Of a stretch of DNA of 32,635 nt, positions 6,814-15,812 are shown piece by piece. Under the pieces are notes generated by a model. It was given only the letters and a program-made list of their open reading frames with translations, had not been told where the DNA came from and searched no databases. Source of the DNA: Bacteroidota bacterium (GTDB taxonomy: Bacteria; Bacteroidota; Bacteroidia; Cytophagales; Cyclobacteriaceae); NCBI GenBank assembly GCA_018267195.1, contig JAFDYY010000034.1:1-32635 (forward strand), in the 5' to 3' direction. The stretch's first letter is position 1. Every line of letters starts with the position of its first letter. The translations under genes were made by a program, and so were the position numbers.

Positions 6814-7968
6814 ATGAAAAGGATGAAATTCAGTTTGGTCATTCTGGGCTTGGCGCTGGTTTCTTTTCAATCGCCTGCACAAGACCGATATTATGTTGTG
6901 ATCGGAGCTTTCCGCTATCAAAGCAATGCGGCCCGTTTTACAGCTACGGCCTCTCAAAATGGATTTTCTGCCCATTATGATCTGCAACCGAAGCGGCAAC
7001 TATACTATGTTTATATTCTCAATACCGACCAAAAAAGGCAAGCCTTCAACCTGTTAATTAAAACCAAGGTAGAAACCATCTATAAAGATGCCTGGGTATT
7101 TATTGGGAAATTAGGAACGGAAGAAGTGGTAAAGGAAATTCCGCCCGAGCCGGTGAAGCCACCGGTTATTGAAACCCCGCCCCCTACCCCACCGGTCAAA
7201 ATAGAGCCTGTAAAAAAAGACACTGTTGAAACCAAAAAGCCGGAGCCGCCCGTAGTAAAAATTAAAAAACCCGATGGCATCCCCTTTTACTTTAAGGCAC
7301 AAAGCAAAGACGGAAAAGATTTAACGGGCATGGTGCATTTGCAGGAAGGAACAAAGGCCACCCAGTTTCAGTCTATTAAAATAGGAGAAGTAACCTACCT
7401 CATTCCGCCACAAAATAAAAACGGAACGTATCTAGTCACCGCCCAAGTGCCGGGCTATAAAGAGAGCAGCCTTACATTTCTGTACAGCGGCAATACGTTT
7501 GAAAAAGGAACTGAAGGCGAAACGATTGTTATGCTCACCCTCGACAAAGCCAAGCGGGGCGATTACATTGATTTTAACAACGTGCACTTCATTGCCAACT
7601 CTTCATTGCTTAAGCCGGAATCGAAAGATGAATTAGACGGGCTGGTAACACTGATGAAAGAAAACGTGAAATACAAAATCAAAATCTACGGCCATTGCAA
7701 TGGTACACAAACCCGCGATGCCACCACGCTGGGGAGCAGCTCCAATCTTTTTGTTGTTGATCCTAAACTGAACCATCGCGGAAAACTTTCGGCTAAAGAT
7801 TTATCGAAAGAACGGGCGGAGATCATAAAAACATATTTGGTACAGCAAGGAGTCGATGCCTCGCGGGTTGCCACCAAAGGCGAAGGAGGAAAAATACCGC
7901 TTTACCCGGAAGGAGGCTCACTCGGCCAATACAATGACCGGGTGGAAATTGAGTTTACCAAGAATTAA
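6814..7968 (+). CDS. SPOR and OmpA domain envelope protein
   Basis: A 384-residue exported protein that probably ties the outer envelope to peptidoglycan. A signal peptide (1-23, ending SPAQ) is followed by a SPOR-like domain (about 24-98, beginning DRYYVVIGAF), a proline-rich linker (about 107-150), a beta-rich segment (about 154-230) and an OmpA-C domain (about 252-384, with YIDFNNVHF and DLSKERAEIIKTYL). Both terminal domains belong to peptidoglycan-binding families. In the OmpA domain the usual GHTD is GHCN (293-296), so the Asp that normally contacts diaminopimelate is Asn; the partner Arg (R334) is kept. The following gene starts 14 nt later, so the two are likely co-transcribed. Confidence 0.85.
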   Translation: MKRMKFSLVILGLALVSFQSPAQDRYYVVIGAFRYQSNAARFTATASQNGFSAHYDLQPKRQLYYVYILNTDQKRQAFNLLIKTKVETIYKDAWVFIGKLGTEEVVKEIPPEPVKPPVIETPPPTPPVKIEPVKKDTVETKKPEPPVVKIKKPDGIPFYFKAQSKDGKDLTGMVHLQEGTKATQFQSIKIGEVTYLIPPQNKNGTYLVTAQVPGYKESSLTFLYSGNTFEKGTEGETIVMLTLDKAKRGDYIDFNNVHFIANSSLLKPESKDELDGLVTLMKENVKYKIKIYGHCNGTQTRDATTLGSSSNLFVVDPKLNHRGKLSAKDLSKERAEIIKTYLVQQGVDASRVATKGEGGKIPLYPEGGSLGQYNDRVEIEFTKN

Positions 7969-7982
7969 TATTTTTTCTTAAA

Positions 7983-8534
7983 ATGGATCAAATAAAAAAG
8001 TATCTCCTGTGCCTCTTGGTTTCATTCTGTTCATGGACTGCCTTTGCACAGGCTGCTGTTGAAAGACCTGACCCCGTAGTTTATGATAAACTTTCTTTTG
8101 GAATCGGGCTCGGTCTCGACTATGGCGGGATTGGCGCCAATCTCATGGCTTATCCTCATAAAAATATCGGGTTATTTTTTGGCGGAGGCTATGCATTGGC
8201 AGGGTTTGGTTATAATACGGGAGCAAAAATCAGAATCATCACCCAATCAAGGGTTCATCCTTATTTTATTGGGATGTATGGCTACAATGCTGCCTTTGTC
8301 GTATCCAACGCTACGCAATACAACAAATTATTTTATTCGCCTACAATTGGGTTTGGAATTGACTCGCACAGCAGGCGTTCAACGAATGGCTACTGGTCGG
8401 TTGCGCTCATGATTCCTCTCCGGGGTTCAGAGATAGACGATTATATCAGCTACCTGAAAACCCAGGGGATTTCACTGAAAAATTCATTATCGCCCGTTGG
8501 GCTCTCGGTGGGATATCATTTTGTGATTAACTAA
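7983..8534 (+). CDS. Exported beta-barrel-like protein of unknown function
   Basis: A 183-residue protein with a signal peptide (about 1-23, ending TAFAQ). The rest is alternating, glycine- and aromatic-rich sequence (SFGIGLGLDYGGIGANLM, YALAGFGYNTGAKIRI) ending in VGYHFVIN, which suggests a small outer-membrane barrel. I cannot name its family. It follows the SPOR-OmpA gene by 14 nt and is probably in the same transcript. Its TAA stop overlaps the TAG stop of the convergent cystathionine beta-synthase gene, so no space remains for a terminator between them. Confidence 0.65.
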   Translation: MDQIKKYLLCLLVSFCSWTAFAQAAVERPDPVVYDKLSFGIGLGLDYGGIGANLMAYPHKNIGLFFGGGYALAGFGYNTGAKIRIITQSRVHPYFIGMYGYNAAFVVSNATQYNKLFYSPTIGFGIDSHSRRSTNGYWSVALMIPLRGSEIDDYISYLKTQGISLKNSLSPVGLSVGYHFVIN

Positions 8535-9901
8535 GCGGTCATGGCCCGAAGCACATCGTGCTGGGTAATGATGTGTGCTTTTTCACTTTCATCGCGCACC
8601 AGCAAAGCTTTGTTGGTTTTATTCATCATAGATGAGAGCACATCCAACGTGGTATCTATGGCCACTACCTGCATGGGCGGATCCATAATCTCACCCACCA
8701 TTTTATCTTTCAGGTTGGGGTCGCTGATAATTTTTTCGATCAATCCGGCCGTGGTTACACTGCCCACAAACTCGTTGCCTTCCAATACCGGCATCTGATC
8801 TACTCCTTCTTTATTCATTCTGCGAATGGCTTCCCCTATCGTAGATTTCTTTCCGACTGTAAACAAGGAATCTTTCCCGTTTCTACTGATGATGATTTCC
8901 CGTGCCGTAGAGAAACTCCGTTCTTCTAAAAAGCCGTGATCTTTCATCCACATATCATTATACACTTTGTTAAGGTAGCGTGTGCCATGATCGGGTAGAA
9001 GAATTACCATGATATCGCCTTTTTTCAATTGCTCGCGGGCATACTCCAATGCCCCGTGCACGGCCGAGCCACTGCTCCACCCTACAAACATTCCCTCTTC
9101 GCGCGAGAGCCTGCGCGCCATAATGGCTCCGTCTTTGTCGGTTACCTTAATGAATTGATCGATCACATCAAAGTTTACATTCTTGGGCAAAATATCTTCT
9201 CCGAAACCTTCCGTGAGGTACGGATATATTTCGTTGCGATCGAAGATACCCGTCTCTTTATATTTTTTAAAAACCGATCCATAGGTATCTATCCCCACGG
9301 CCACCAGCGTTGGATTTTTTTCTTTCAAAAATTTGGCCGTACCACACATAGAGCCACCCGTACCCACCGTAGCTACATAGTGTGTAATTTTTCCTCCGGT
9401 TTGATTCCAAATTTCTGGGCCGGTAGTTTCATAGTGTGCTTGGGCGTTAGAGGGGTTATCGTATTGGTTGGGATAAATGGAGTTGGGAATTTCTTTGTTT
9501 AGCTTTCTTGCCACTGAGTAATAGGAACGGGGGTCGTCCGGTTCTACATTGGTGGGGCATACAATTACCTCCGCTCCTACCGCCCGCAATATGTTAATCT
9601 TCTCCTGCGACTGTTTATCGGCCATGGTAAAAATACATTTATACCCTTTGGCCACGGCTGTTAAAGCCAACCCCATGCCCGTGTTGCCCGAAGTACCCTC
9701 TATAATGGTTCCGCCCGGTTTCAGTATGCCTTCCCGCTCTGCATCTTCAATCATTTTCAGTGCCATCCGGTCTTTGGTGCTGTTACCCGGATTAAAATAT
9801 TCTACTTTGGCCAGCAAAGTGCCGGCTATGCCTTTGCTTAATTTATTGAGGCGCACCAAGGGTGTGTTGCCAATGGTCTCTACGATATTGCTGTAAATCA
9901 T
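8531..9901 (-). CDS. Cystathionine beta-synthase (PLP enzyme with CBS pair)
   Basis: It condenses serine with homocysteine to cystathionine in the cytoplasm (transsulfuration). The fold-type II PLP core covers about 1-320: the lysine in NPGNSTKDRMA is K43, the phosphate loop EGTSGNTGMG is near 68-77, and VGTGGSMCGTAKFL follows. Two CBS repeats fill about 335-456 (MNKEGVDQMPVL and the segment ending HDVLRAMTA). There is no N-terminal heme domain as in the animal enzyme. A cysteine synthase with CBS domains cannot be fully excluded. It starts 41 nt after the dehydrogenase gene upstream and is probably co-transcribed with it. Confidence 0.87.
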   Translation of the reverse strand: MIYSNIVETIGNTPLVRLNKLSKGIAGTLLAKVEYFNPGNSTKDRMALKMIEDAEREGILKPGGTIIEGTSGNTGMGLALTAVAKGYKCIFTMADKQSQEKINILRAVGAEVIVCPTNVEPDDPRSYYSVARKLNKEIPNSIYPNQYDNPSNAQAHYETTGPEIWNQTGGKITHYVATVGTGGSMCGTAKFLKEKNPTLVAVGIDTYGSVFKKYKETGIFDRNEIYPYLTEGFGEDILPKNVNFDVIDQFIKVTDKDGAIMARRLSREEGMFVGWSSGSAVHGALEYAREQLKKGDIMVILLPDHGTRYLNKVYNDMWMKDHGFLEERSFSTAREIIISRNGKDSLFTVGKKSTIGEAIRRMNKEGVDQMPVLEGNEFVGSVTTAGLIEKIISDPNLKDKMVGEIMDPPMQVVAIDTTLDVLSSMMNKTNKALLVRDESEKAHIITQHDVLRAMTA

Positions 9902-9942
9902 GGTCCAAAAAAAATTTGTGCAAGGTAAGAAAACTATCGGGC

Positions 9943-11613
9943 TTACCGGGCTGAACCGGCACCCCTTGTTTTAGCTACCTCTTCTGTTTTTACATCTCCC
10001 GCTTTATTTCCCCACGACTGGCGAATGTAGGTAAGCACATCACTTATTTGCTGGTTAGAGAGCCAAGCGTGTGGAGGCATAATATTTTGATACGTCTGCC
10101 CGGCAATCTTATCTTTTTTATCGTAGCCTTTTAAGATGATGTTGATCAGATCAGTTTTATTTCCTGTAACCAAGCTAACTCCAGCCAGTGGGGGATTCAT
10201 ACCCGGTGCGCCCTGGCCATTGCGCTGGTGGCATGGGGCGCAATAGGTATTATAAACTAAGCGGCCGGCCTGTAGGGCATCCGGCACTTCTTCCTCTTCT
10301 TTTTTTACCTCCGGCTGATACAAGGGGCGGTCAACGGTTTCTTTAATGCCATCGGGGTAGTACATCACCCGCCAGATGCGTCCGTGCTGCGAGTCGGAAA
10401 TGTAGAGCGAGCCATCGGGCCCTTCGGCTAATCCGCATGGGCGAAAGAAGGCATTGGCCGGATTGGTAATGGGCTGTGGTCCGATAAATCCATCCGCAAA
10501 AACTTCGTAATCGCCCGAAGGTTTTCCGTCTTTCATCGGAACAAACACGACCTTAAACCCTTGTTGCTCGTGCCCCAGGCGATTCCAACTTCCATGAAAA
10601 GCGATGAAAGCGCCATGTTTATACTTAGCCGGAAAAAGATTGCCCTGGTAAAAGATCAAATCGTTGGGCGCCCAGTGACCCGGAAACCCGAGCAACGGGT
10701 CTTTTGCTTTTTCGGTACGGTCTGTTTTTTTGCCATCGCCTCCGTATTCGGGATTCAAGAATTTTTTCTTTTGCACATGATCGTAATAAACATACGGCCA
10801 GCCCATGTCATCGCCCGGCTCCAGATCAAAAAATATTTCGGATGGCAATTCGGTGTTTTGTGCTTCCGTATAATATTCAGGCCAATAGCGATGCAAGTCA
10901 TCGCGGCCATGTTGCAGCGCATACAATTTTCCGGATGCAAAATTCCACGACATGGCCACCGCATTGCGTATGCCGGTTGCGTATCGCTTGCTAAGATCTT
11001 GCTGCTGACCCGGGGTGTGATCGTCAAACTTCCAGATGCCGGCACGGGTTTCTAATTCTTTGCAGGGATCATCTCCGGCTGTGTGCGGCATACGTAAAGA
11101 CATTTCACAACAATTGCTTAACGAGCCAACATTTACGTACATCGAACCTTTATCATCAAAAGCAAAATTCCGGGCCTGATGGCCACCTCCTTCTACCAGA
11201 TGCACCAATGTATCTCGAGCTTCATCGGGCAGCAAATTCCCTCCTGTTATTTTGCTACGGTACACACGGGTAGCATTGGAGTAATAAAGATAGCCGTTAT
11301 GGATTTCGATACCCGTGCCGGTAATGCCGGAAAAACCTTTCATTATATCGGCCCGGCCGTCACCGGTAGTATCGCGCAAGGCCACTATTCCTTTGCCCTC
11401 CGTTGTAAGCCGGCTCAGGTGTAAATAAATATCGCCATTGGAATTGATGGCCAGGTGCCGCCCACGGCTAATGGTATCTACCACCACCAGTGCTCCAAAT
11501 TTTTCGGGTAGCGTAATGCCTCCATTGTCTTTATCGGGAGCCAGGTATTTATTTTTTTTAGCACAACCGAAAATCAGTATGGCCAAAAGCAAAAAAAGAA
11601 ATAGCTGTTTCAT
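9943..11613 (-). CDS. Beta-propeller sugar dehydrogenase/cytochrome c lipoprotein
   Basis: A 556-residue lipoprotein (lipobox ending at C17) with two parts. Residues about 35-425 resemble PQQ-dependent glucose/sorbosone dehydrogenase propellers: GGGHQARNFAFD, YATGIRNAVAMSW, GDDMGWPY, AFHGSWNR and RPCGLAEGPDGSLYISD are typical. Residues about 445-540 form a class I cytochrome c with heme motif CAPCH (458-462) and probable axial M512. Electrons from sugar oxidation would pass to the fused heme. It would act on the periplasmic side of a membrane. Its substrate is not clear. The start is ATG at 11613, with a signal peptide that makes sense only from there. Confidence 0.85.
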   Translation of the reverse strand: MKQLFLFLLLAILIFGCAKKNKYLAPDKDNGGITLPEKFGALVVVDTISRGRHLAINSNGDIYLHLSRLTTEGKGIVALRDTTGDGRADIMKGFSGITGTGIEIHNGYLYYSNATRVYRSKITGGNLLPDEARDTLVHLVEGGGHQARNFAFDDKGSMYVNVGSLSNCCEMSLRMPHTAGDDPCKELETRAGIWKFDDHTPGQQQDLSKRYATGIRNAVAMSWNFASGKLYALQHGRDDLHRYWPEYYTEAQNTELPSEIFFDLEPGDDMGWPYVYYDHVQKKKFLNPEYGGDGKKTDRTEKAKDPLLGFPGHWAPNDLIFYQGNLFPAKYKHGAFIAFHGSWNRLGHEQQGFKVVFVPMKDGKPSGDYEVFADGFIGPQPITNPANAFFRPCGLAEGPDGSLYISDSQHGRIWRVMYYPDGIKETVDRPLYQPEVKKEEEEVPDALQAGRLVYNTYCAPCHQRNGQGAPGMNPPLAGVSLVTGNKTDLINIILKGYDKKDKIAGQTYQNIMPPHAWLSNQQISDVLTYIRQSWGNKAGDVKTEEVAKTRGAGSAR

Positions 11614-11683
11614 ATTTTTTGATATTGTGTAGCTAAGGTAATCATAATAGCCCTAATCAGGCAGTGGGGATATTTGTGTGCCC

Positions 11684-11703
11684 GTCAGGTCTTCCGGCCT
11701 GAC
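11684..11703. repeat. 6-bp inverted repeat between tig and the dehydrogenase gene
   Basis: GTCAGG (11684-11689) and CCTGAC (11698-11703) form a perfect stem with an 8-nt loop. No U-tract follows on either strand, so it is not a classical terminator. It lies after the tig terminator and before the dehydrogenase start, so it could be part of that gene's leader. Confidence 0.35.
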
Positions 11704-11727
11704 CGACACAGAAATTAGTACAGGGAT

Positions 11728-11762
11728 TAAAAAATAAAGCCCCCAGAATTTCCAAGGGCTTT
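11728..11762 (-). terminator. Rho-independent terminator of tig
   Basis: On the minus strand AAAGCCC (11762-11756) pairs with GGGCTTT (11742-11736) across a 13-nt loop. ATTTTTTAA follows (11735-11727). It lies about 40 nt after the trigger factor stop codon. Confidence 0.7.
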
Positions 11763-11802
11763 GTATAGAAATCTTTACCCGGTGCTCAGGTAAAAAAAAA
11801 TA

Positions 11803-13152
11803 TTAGTGTTGGTGGGCTTCGGCTATTTTTTTAAACTCCTCTAAGCTTACCGTCTTCCCGGCAACGGTTATACTTTCTTTAATGAGGGTCATTATTTTTT
11901 CCTGACGAATCTGATCGTAGGTGCGCAGATAATTTTCGCCCTTACCATCTTTTCCGGCCAGGTAATTAGCAACAAGCTGATCGAACCGATCGCCTAAAGA
12001 TTCGGGCAAAGCCATTCCGCCAAACTGGCTGAGAAGCATTTGTTTGGCTTTTTCTTTTACCTCACTTTCCTCTACTTTAATCTGATGATCTTCGGCTATT
12101 TTATTTTTTATCAAATCCCACTTCAGTCCATCGCGATAGCGGGCAAATTCTTTTTCCAAAACATCATCGGTAATAGTACCCTGACCGGTAGTTTTCAGCC
12201 AGGTTTTTAAAAAATCGTCCGGAATGTTTATTGCCGTATGATCTACATAGTAATGCTGAATTTCATGCTCTAACAAGTGTTGTGTTTCGCGGTTGTAATT
12301 CTCGCGAATGGTTTCTTTAATTTTAGCAAAAAACTCTTCTTCTGTTTTTACGACCTCTTTCCCGAAAACCTGATCGAACAGTTCGGTATTTATTTCAGCC
12401 GGCTTCACCCGGCTTACCTTCGTTACTTTAAAAACATACGTGCCCGTTACCTTTTTTGCTTCCTCTTCCGGCAAGTTCAGCAACTGAGCCAGCGCAGCCG
12501 CATCGGTTATTGTTTTCTCTACTTCAAACTCTACGGCATCGTTTTCTTTTAGGCCAACAAATTTTTTCTGCTGTGCTTTTTCAACTAAGCTGATGCGGAT
12601 GTACGAACCTTGTTTTTCGTCAGAATCTTTTTTAGAAATTTCACCAAAGAGGTTATCTCCCGCTTCGCTTATTTCCGGGTTGGAGTGTGCACCATACCTG
12701 CGTTGGGTGTCTGTTAGTGTTTCGTCTATTGTTTTTTGATCTACTTCAATCGAATGAGCCGTCACTTTCACATTTTTAGAAAGATCAATCGTAAAATCTT
12801 CTACCATCCCGATCTGAAACTCAAACTCAAATTCTTTTTGATAATCCCAGTCAATAGCTCGTGCTTTTTCTTCATTGGGGAGTGGGTCGCCCAGCACACG
12901 CAGTTTATGATCGCGGATGTAATCGTTGATAGAATGCGAAACCAAATGATTTACTTCTTCTACCAAAATACCCTTGCCATACATTTTTTTAATTACGCCA
13001 GCGGGTACCTTTCCCTGCCGAAAGCCTTTGATGCTGGCCTTGCGCGAATAGTCTTTTACCGTATCGTCTACTTTTTTCTGATAATCGCTTTCTGTCAGCG
13101 TTATTTTAAGAAGGCCATCCGTGGCACTCTTCTTATCGAGTGTAATATTCAA
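11803..13152 (-). CDS. tig: Trigger factor (ribosome-bound chaperone)
   Basis: Binds near the ribosome exit tunnel and shields new chains. The ribosome-binding signature GFRQGKVP is at residues 43-50 of the N-terminal domain. A FKBP-like central part (about 160-255) is degenerate in its active-site pattern, as is common in Bacteroidota versions. The C-terminal helical arms run to 449, a normal length. The start is TTG at 13152: MNITLDKKSA is the expected N-terminus and there is no ATG close by. tRNA-Leu lies about 80 nt upstream on the same strand and a terminator closes the gene downstream. Confidence 0.95.
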   Translation of the reverse strand: MNITLDKKSATDGLLKITLTESDYQKKVDDTVKDYSRKASIKGFRQGKVPAGVIKKMYGKGILVEEVNHLVSHSINDYIRDHKLRVLGDPLPNEEKARAIDWDYQKEFEFEFQIGMVEDFTIDLSKNVKVTAHSIEVDQKTIDETLTDTQRRYGAHSNPEISEAGDNLFGEISKKDSDEKQGSYIRISLVEKAQQKKFVGLKENDAVEFEVEKTITDAAALAQLLNLPEEEAKKVTGTYVFKVTKVSRVKPAEINTELFDQVFGKEVVKTEEEFFAKIKETIRENYNRETQHLLEHEIQHYYVDHTAINIPDDFLKTWLKTTGQGTITDDVLEKEFARYRDGLKWDLIKNKIAEDHQIKVEESEVKEKAKQMLLSQFGGMALPESLGDRFDQLVANYLAGKDGKGENYLRTYDQIRQEKIMTLIKESITVAGKTVSLEEFKKIAEAHQH

Positions 13153-13229
13153 GAGATTTAGAATTTAATTTGCCAGTTACCGATTTTGTCAGGGGCTGGC
13201 AACCGGCAACCAGCCACTAACTTTTTGAG

Positions 13230-13311
13230 TGCGCATGGAGGGACTCGAACCCCCACGCCTTTCGGCACCAGATCCTAAGTCTGGCACGGCTACCAATTAC
13301 GCCACATGCGC
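13230..13311 (-). tRNA. tRNA-Leu (anticodon UAG)
   Basis: An 82-nt class II tRNA. The acceptor stem GCGCATG pairs with CATGCGC. The anticodon stem-loop CCAGA-CTTAGGA-TCTGG gives anticodon UAG (13277-13275). A variable arm and a T-arm with GGTTCGAGTCC complete it. CCA is not encoded. Just downstream (13194-13215) is a GGCTGG/CCAGCC hairpin before tig, which may affect 3' processing. Confidence 0.95.
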
Positions 13312-13340
13312 TAAAAAGCTCTTTTTAAAAAAAGGGAGCG

Positions 13341-13369
13341 CAAATTTAGCCATAATTTGCTAACGGCAA
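13341..13369 (-). promoter_or_regulatory. Housekeeping promoter of tRNA-Leu(UAG)
   Basis: Reading leftward, TTG (13369-13367), 18 nt, then TAAATTTG (13348-13341). The -7 box is a perfect match to the Bacteroidota consensus TAnnTTTG, at nearly ideal spacing. It lies 30 nt before the mature tRNA 5' end. Confidence 0.6.
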
Positions 13370-13524
13370 TAGAAGCGGTAAAACTAATTTAAACTTGCCT
13401 TGGCCGGAGTGATCGTCTTATTTAAGTGCGGCCAGAAGGTTTCAATGGATATGGTTTTATATCCTGGCCGGAAAGTAAAAATGTTTTCAAAAATTGCCGT
13501 CATTTTTTATCTTGGGAGCAAAGC

Positions 13525-15750
13525 ATGCCCATGGTCATTGATGAAGCCGTAGAGAAGAAAGAAATCATTGCACGCTACCGCAGGTTACTTCGGTTGGCCA
13601 AACCGGTCTTAAAAGAAGGCGATGCCAAACTGATCAAACGCGCCTTTACCATTGCCATGGAAGCGCATAAAAATATGCGCAGAAAATCGGGCGAGCCTTA
13701 TATCTTTCATCCCTTAAGCGTAGCCGAAATCTGTATTGAAGAAATTGGGTTGGGCACCACCTCCATTGTAGCCGCCCTGCTGCACGATGTGGTAGAAGAT
13801 ACCGATATTGAGCTGGCCGATATTGAGCGCATATTCGACAAAAAAGTAGTTCGCATTGTTGACGGCCTCACCAAAATACGCGGTGTGTTTGAGTACGGCT
13901 CTTCGGCCCAGGCCGAAAACTTCCGTAAAATGCTTTTCACGTTAAGTGAAGATGTGCGGGTCATTCTGATTAAGCTGGCCGACCGGCTTCACAATATGCG
14001 CACCCTCGATAGTATGCCCCGCAACAAGCAACTTCGGGTATCGAACGAAACAATATATTTATACGCTCCGTTGGCTCACCGCCTGGGGCTCAATGCCATT
14101 AAAACTGAACTGGAAGATCTGTACTTGCGCTTTACCGATTATAACTCGTACCGAAACATTGCCAACAAAATAGATGAAACGAGAACTTCCCGGAATCGCT
14201 TCATTAAACATTTTGTGCAACCGGTAAAAGATGAGATCGATCAGCTTAAAATCGGGTACGAAATAAAAAGCCGGCCTAAATCAATCTATTCCATCTTCAT
14301 GAAAATGAAAAAACAAAACATACCCTTTGAAGAAGTGTATGATTTGTTTGCCGTCCGGATTATTTTGGATGCCCCCCTCGAACATGAAAAATCATTTTGC
14401 TGGCAAGTGTATTCCATTGTGACCGATTACTACACTCCGAACCCCGACCGCCTGCGCGATTGGATCAGCACCCCGAAAGGCAACGGGTACGAATCCTTGC
14501 ACACTACGGTCATGGCCAAAAACGGGCAATGGGTAGAAGTGCAGATACGAACCAAACGCATGGACGAAATTGCCGAGAAAGGATATGCCGCCCACTGGAA
14601 ATACAAAGACAACACATCGAAATATGAATCGAACCTCGAAAAATGGTTGATGCGCGTACGCGAAACGTTGGAAAAACAAGACATGTCGGCCCTCGAGTTT
14701 GTGGACGACTTCCGGGGAAATCTGTTTAATGAAGAAGTTTTTGTGTTCACCCCCAAAGGCGAGCTAAAAACTATTCCCAACGGAGCTACGGCCCTCGACT
14801 TCGCCTTTGAAATCCATACCGACATTGGCGCAAAATGTATTGGTGCCAAAGTAAATCAGAAACTGGTACCCATCAACCACGTGCTTAAAAATGGCGACCA
14901 AATTGAAATCCTTACCTCGGCCAAACAAAAACCCAATGAAGATTGGTTGCGGTTTGTTTCCAGCCCGAAAGCAAAATCCAAAATTAAAGACCTGCTGAAA
15001 GAAGACAGGCGCAAAGTAGCTGAAGAGGGCAAGGAAATATTGATACGGAAAATGCGCCAGTTTAAAATTGAAGTGGACGGCAACGTAAACGAGCGCTTGC
15101 GCGATTACTTCAACGTAAGCTCTCAGTTAGAATTGCTATTTAAAATCGGGAAGGGAATCATTACCGTTAATGACCTGAAACGGTTTGTAGAATATAAACC
15201 GACTGCCCCGGTAAAAAAACAAACTGTTGAGGCCACCGATGTTAAAGACATCGAGCAAAAAATAAAAACCAAACACGAAGAAGACACGCTGCTGATTGGC
15301 GAAGACATGGATGTGGTGGACTACAAGCTGGCCAAATGCTGCTCTCCCATACCGGGCGATGATGTGTTTGGGTTTGTCACCGTAAGCGAAGGAATAAAGA
15401 TTCATCGCACCAATTGCCCCAATGCCCCCGAACTATTGGCTAACCACGGCAACCGCGTCATTAAAGCCAAATGGACCAGCCAGCACGAGTTATCATTTCT
15501 TACCGGCTTGCGCGTAATTGGCACCGACCGCGTGGGGTTGATTAACGATGTAAGTAAAGTAATTTCGGAAGAACTGAAAGTAAACATGAGCTCGCTGGCT
15601 TTCAATACCGACCACGGCATATTTAATGGCGAGATCATGCTTTATGTAAACGATACTCGCCATCTGGAAATGCTCATCAGCAAACTGGAAAAAGTGGAGG
15701 GTGTGGTGCAGGTAAGCCGGTTCGACAAAATCACTGAAAAATTTGCTTGA
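13525..15750 (+). CDS. Bifunctional (p)ppGpp synthetase/hydrolase, RelA/SpoT family
   Basis: Makes and breaks the stringent-response alarmone (p)ppGpp. Counting from ATG 13525 (741 residues): an HD hydrolase domain with FHPLSVA near 61 and LLHDVVEDTD (H87, D88, E91, D92), all key residues present; a synthetase domain about 250-350 with EEVYDLFAVRII and GNGYESLHTTV; a TGS domain from about 405; a zinc-finger-like segment KCCSPIPGDDVFGFV near 604; and a C-terminal ACT domain. The retained HD motif argues for a bifunctional enzyme. The frame stays open upstream to 13426, but the domain starts after 13525 and GGGAG at 13514-13518 suits this ATG (ATG 13531 is an alternative). Confidence 0.93.
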   Translation: MPMVIDEAVEKKEIIARYRRLLRLAKPVLKEGDAKLIKRAFTIAMEAHKNMRRKSGEPYIFHPLSVAEICIEEIGLGTTSIVAALLHDVVEDTDIELADIERIFDKKVVRIVDGLTKIRGVFEYGSSAQAENFRKMLFTLSEDVRVILIKLADRLHNMRTLDSMPRNKQLRVSNETIYLYAPLAHRLGLNAIKTELEDLYLRFTDYNSYRNIANKIDETRTSRNRFIKHFVQPVKDEIDQLKIGYEIKSRPKSIYSIFMKMKKQNIPFEEVYDLFAVRIILDAPLEHEKSFCWQVYSIVTDYYTPNPDRLRDWISTPKGNGYESLHTTVMAKNGQWVEVQIRTKRMDEIAEKGYAAHWKYKDNTSKYESNLEKWLMRVRETLEKQDMSALEFVDDFRGNLFNEEVFVFTPKGELKTIPNGATALDFAFEIHTDIGAKCIGAKVNQKLVPINHVLKNGDQIEILTSAKQKPNEDWLRFVSSPKAKSKIKDLLKEDRRKVAEEGKEILIRKMRQFKIEVDGNVNERLRDYFNVSSQLELLFKIGKGIITVNDLKRFVEYKPTAPVKKQTVEATDVKDIEQKIKTKHEEDTLLIGEDMDVVDYKLAKCCSPIPGDDVFGFVTVSEGIKIHRTNCPNAPELLANHGNRVIKAKWTSQHELSFLTGLRVIGTDRVGLINDVSKVISEELKVNMSSLAFNTDHGIFNGEIMLYVNDTRHLEMLISKLEKVEGVVQVSRFDKITEKFA

Positions 15751-15812
15751 TTAATTAAAACAGGTGTTGTGCCTCATGCTATGACTACTGACAACAACAA
15801 ATAAACAGAAGA

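Noticed and set aside
13426..13524. N-terminal extension of the RelA/SpoT frame
   Set aside because: The added 33 residues are not like the family N-terminus. ATG 13525 is preceded by GGGAG and begins the expected helical segment.
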